The translations under genes and the position numbers were made by a program. Of a DNA stretch of 6,373 bases, positions 5,623 through 6,373 are shown piece after piece (positions within the stretch are counted from its first letter, which is position 1; each line of letters opens with the position of its first letter). The stretch is from Frankiales bacterium (GTDB lineage Bacteria > Actinomycetota > Actinomycetes > Mycobacteriales > SCTD01): positions 1 through 6,373 of the forward strand of contig JAOPVD010000088.1 in the NCBI GenBank assembly GCA_025966295.1, given 5' to 3'. The notes under the pieces were generated by a model. It was not told the DNA's origin and made no database searches. It saw only the letters and a list, made by a program, of their open reading frames with translations.

Positions 5623-6243
5623 TCACCGGAACAAGCACGTCTCGCCGGCGTAGACGGACGTGACCGTGCTGGCCGCGGTGGTGCCGCTCAGGAAGCCGTT
5701 GACGGCGGCGTCGCCGACGACGAACTCCGGCCCGAGCGTGTCGCTGCTGACCTTGACGCCGGGGTGCAGCCGACGGAGCTTCGCCAGGGTGATCCCGATG
5801 CCGGTGCCGTCCGCCGCCGACAGCGTCCGCCCCGGCGCCCCCTGGTCGTGCCAGCCGACGAACCGGGTGCCGTCGAGCAGCACCGAGAACCCCTTCACCC
5901 GGTACGACGAGCGCGCTCCCTGGCCACACTCGGGCAGCGCCGTGGCGGCACCCGGGCCCAGCACGGTCCTGACGACCGAGGTGATCTGCGCGGCGGTCGT
6001 GCTGGCGAACGGCAAGTGCCGGATGCTGGCCTCCCCGACCAGGACGCCGAGGCCGTCCGGCTCGAGGATCAGCACCGGCCTGGTCACGGCCGCCGGGGTC
6101 GCCGACGACGGCGGGCTCACGGTCGGCGAGGCGGTCGGTGACGCCGTCCGGCTCGGCGTCGCGCTCCCGCTGCCCGAGGAGCAGGCAGCGCTGACAGAGC
6201 AGGCGAGCACGAGCAGGGCAGTGGCACTCGCACGGCGCGACAT
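5623..6243 (-). CDS. Probable secreted lipoprotein of unknown function
   Basis: The 206-residue product starts MSRRASATALLVLACSVSAAC: a twin-Arg-containing basic start, a hydrophobic stretch (about 5-20) and Cys21 as the likely lipidated residue. The -3 to -1 residues SAA are a weak lipobox. A Ser/Thr/Pro linker (22-52) follows, typical of cell-surface lipoproteins that cross the envelope. The mature domain begins near 57 with VLILEPDGLG. It contains FSVLLDGTRFVGW (119-131), DGTGIGITLAKLRRLHP (145-161) and LGPEFVV (170-176), and ends AGETCLFR. Cys106 and Cys203 could form a disulfide. Similar proteins are common in actinobacteria, but I know no function. I chose ATG 6243 because it places the signal peptide correctly. 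A GTG at 6288 is an alternative that overlaps the upstream gene and adds 15 residues. There is no strong Shine-Dalgarno before 6243. Confidence 0.8.
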   Translation of the reverse strand: MSRRASATALLVLACSVSAACSSGSGSATPSRTASPTASPTVSPPSSATPAAVTRPVLILEPDGLGVLVGEASIRHLPFASTTAAQITSVVRTVLGPGAATALPECGQGARSSYRVKGFSVLLDGTRFVGWHDQGAPGRTLSAADGTGIGITLAKLRRLHPGVKVSSDTLGPEFVVGDAAVNGFLSGTTAASTVTSVYAGETCLFR

Positions 6244-6263
6244 GCCCCGCAGTGAACCAGCGA

Positions 6264-6373
6264 TCAGCCGGCGATGCGCTCGCGCCACTGCCGGGGGCCC
6301 TGCTGCGACCCGCCTTCGCGGTTCTCCTGCGCGGCCAGCCGGTCTCGGAAGCCGCGGGGAACGGCGCGCAGCT
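6264..6373 (-). CDS. C-terminal fragment of an unidentified protein (start outside window)
   Basis: A frame open from the right window edge encodes 35 residues ending in GPRQWRERIAG and TGA at 6264-6266. It has high third-position G/C, as expected of a real actinobacterial gene, and stops 20 bases before the lipoprotein ATG on the same strand. This suggests the two are co-transcribed. The tail is hydrophilic and rich in Arg, Gln and Glu, with LRAVPRGFRDRLAAQ near its beginning. I do not recognise the family. In mycobacteria the genes ahead of eno include mfd, mazG and lpqU, but this tail does not clearly match any of them. Confidence 0.6.
   Translation of the reverse strand, partial: LRAVPRGFRDRLAAQENREGGSQQGPRQWRERIAG

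Noticed and set aside
4414..6141. A 575-codon open frame on the plus strand, antisense to eno and the lipoprotein gene
   Set aside because: The product is low-complexity (Arg, Gly, Val, Asp rich) and crosses two well-supported genes and the eno leader. Long antisense frames are expected in very GC-rich coding DNA.

Overview
The window is very GC-rich with strong G/C preference at third codon positions. Five of the six operon genes (eno, ftsB, the DUF501 gene, ppx, udgB) start with GTG, and the cupin gene starts with ATG. The order eno, ftsB-like, DUF501, ppx is the arrangement known from actinobacteria (for example Rv1023 to Rv1026 of Mycobacterium tuberculosis). This is therefore an actinobacterial chromosome segment; the genus cannot be fixed from the sequence. 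There is no sign of a phage, insertion sequence, CRISPR array or plasmid function.

Layout, left to right. (1) 1-666, plus strand: the C-terminal 221 residues of an EAL-domain protein (cyclic-di-GMP phosphodiesterase type), cut by the window edge. (2) 667-1077: a 411-base gap with no convincing gene. It holds a strong minus-strand intrinsic terminator, a second hairpin with the same loop, several smaller hairpins and short repeats. (3) 1078-5499, minus strand: six genes transcribed right to left as eno, ftsB, DUF501, ppx, a small cupin gene and udgB. They are joined by 1- to 4-base overlaps or 9-base gaps, so they almost certainly form one translationally coupled operon. (4) 5500-5622: the eno leader, with a Shine-Dalgarno sequence and a possible -10 box. 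(5) 5623-6243, minus strand: a probable secreted lipoprotein of unknown function. (6) 6264-6373, minus strand: the last 35 codons of an unidentified gene.

The operon combines housekeeping functions: glycolysis (enolase), cell division (FtsB/DivIC-like membrane protein), a conserved actinobacterial protein of unknown role (DUF501), polyphosphate or (p)ppGpp phosphohydrolysis (Ppx/GppA), a stand-alone cupin resembling the C-terminal domain of type II phosphomannose isomerases, and repair of deaminated DNA (family 5 uracil-DNA glycosylase). The first four form a known conserved block; the coupled cupin and udgB appear to be an extension of it.

The coding genes are ordinary. The least explained part is the 667-1077 gap. 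Two different hairpins about 300 bases apart present the same TAGCAC loop, and the only U-tract terminator lies about 340 bases beyond the last operon gene. This suggests a long structured 3' UTR or a small RNA. I did not find clear evidence of a new multi-gene system.
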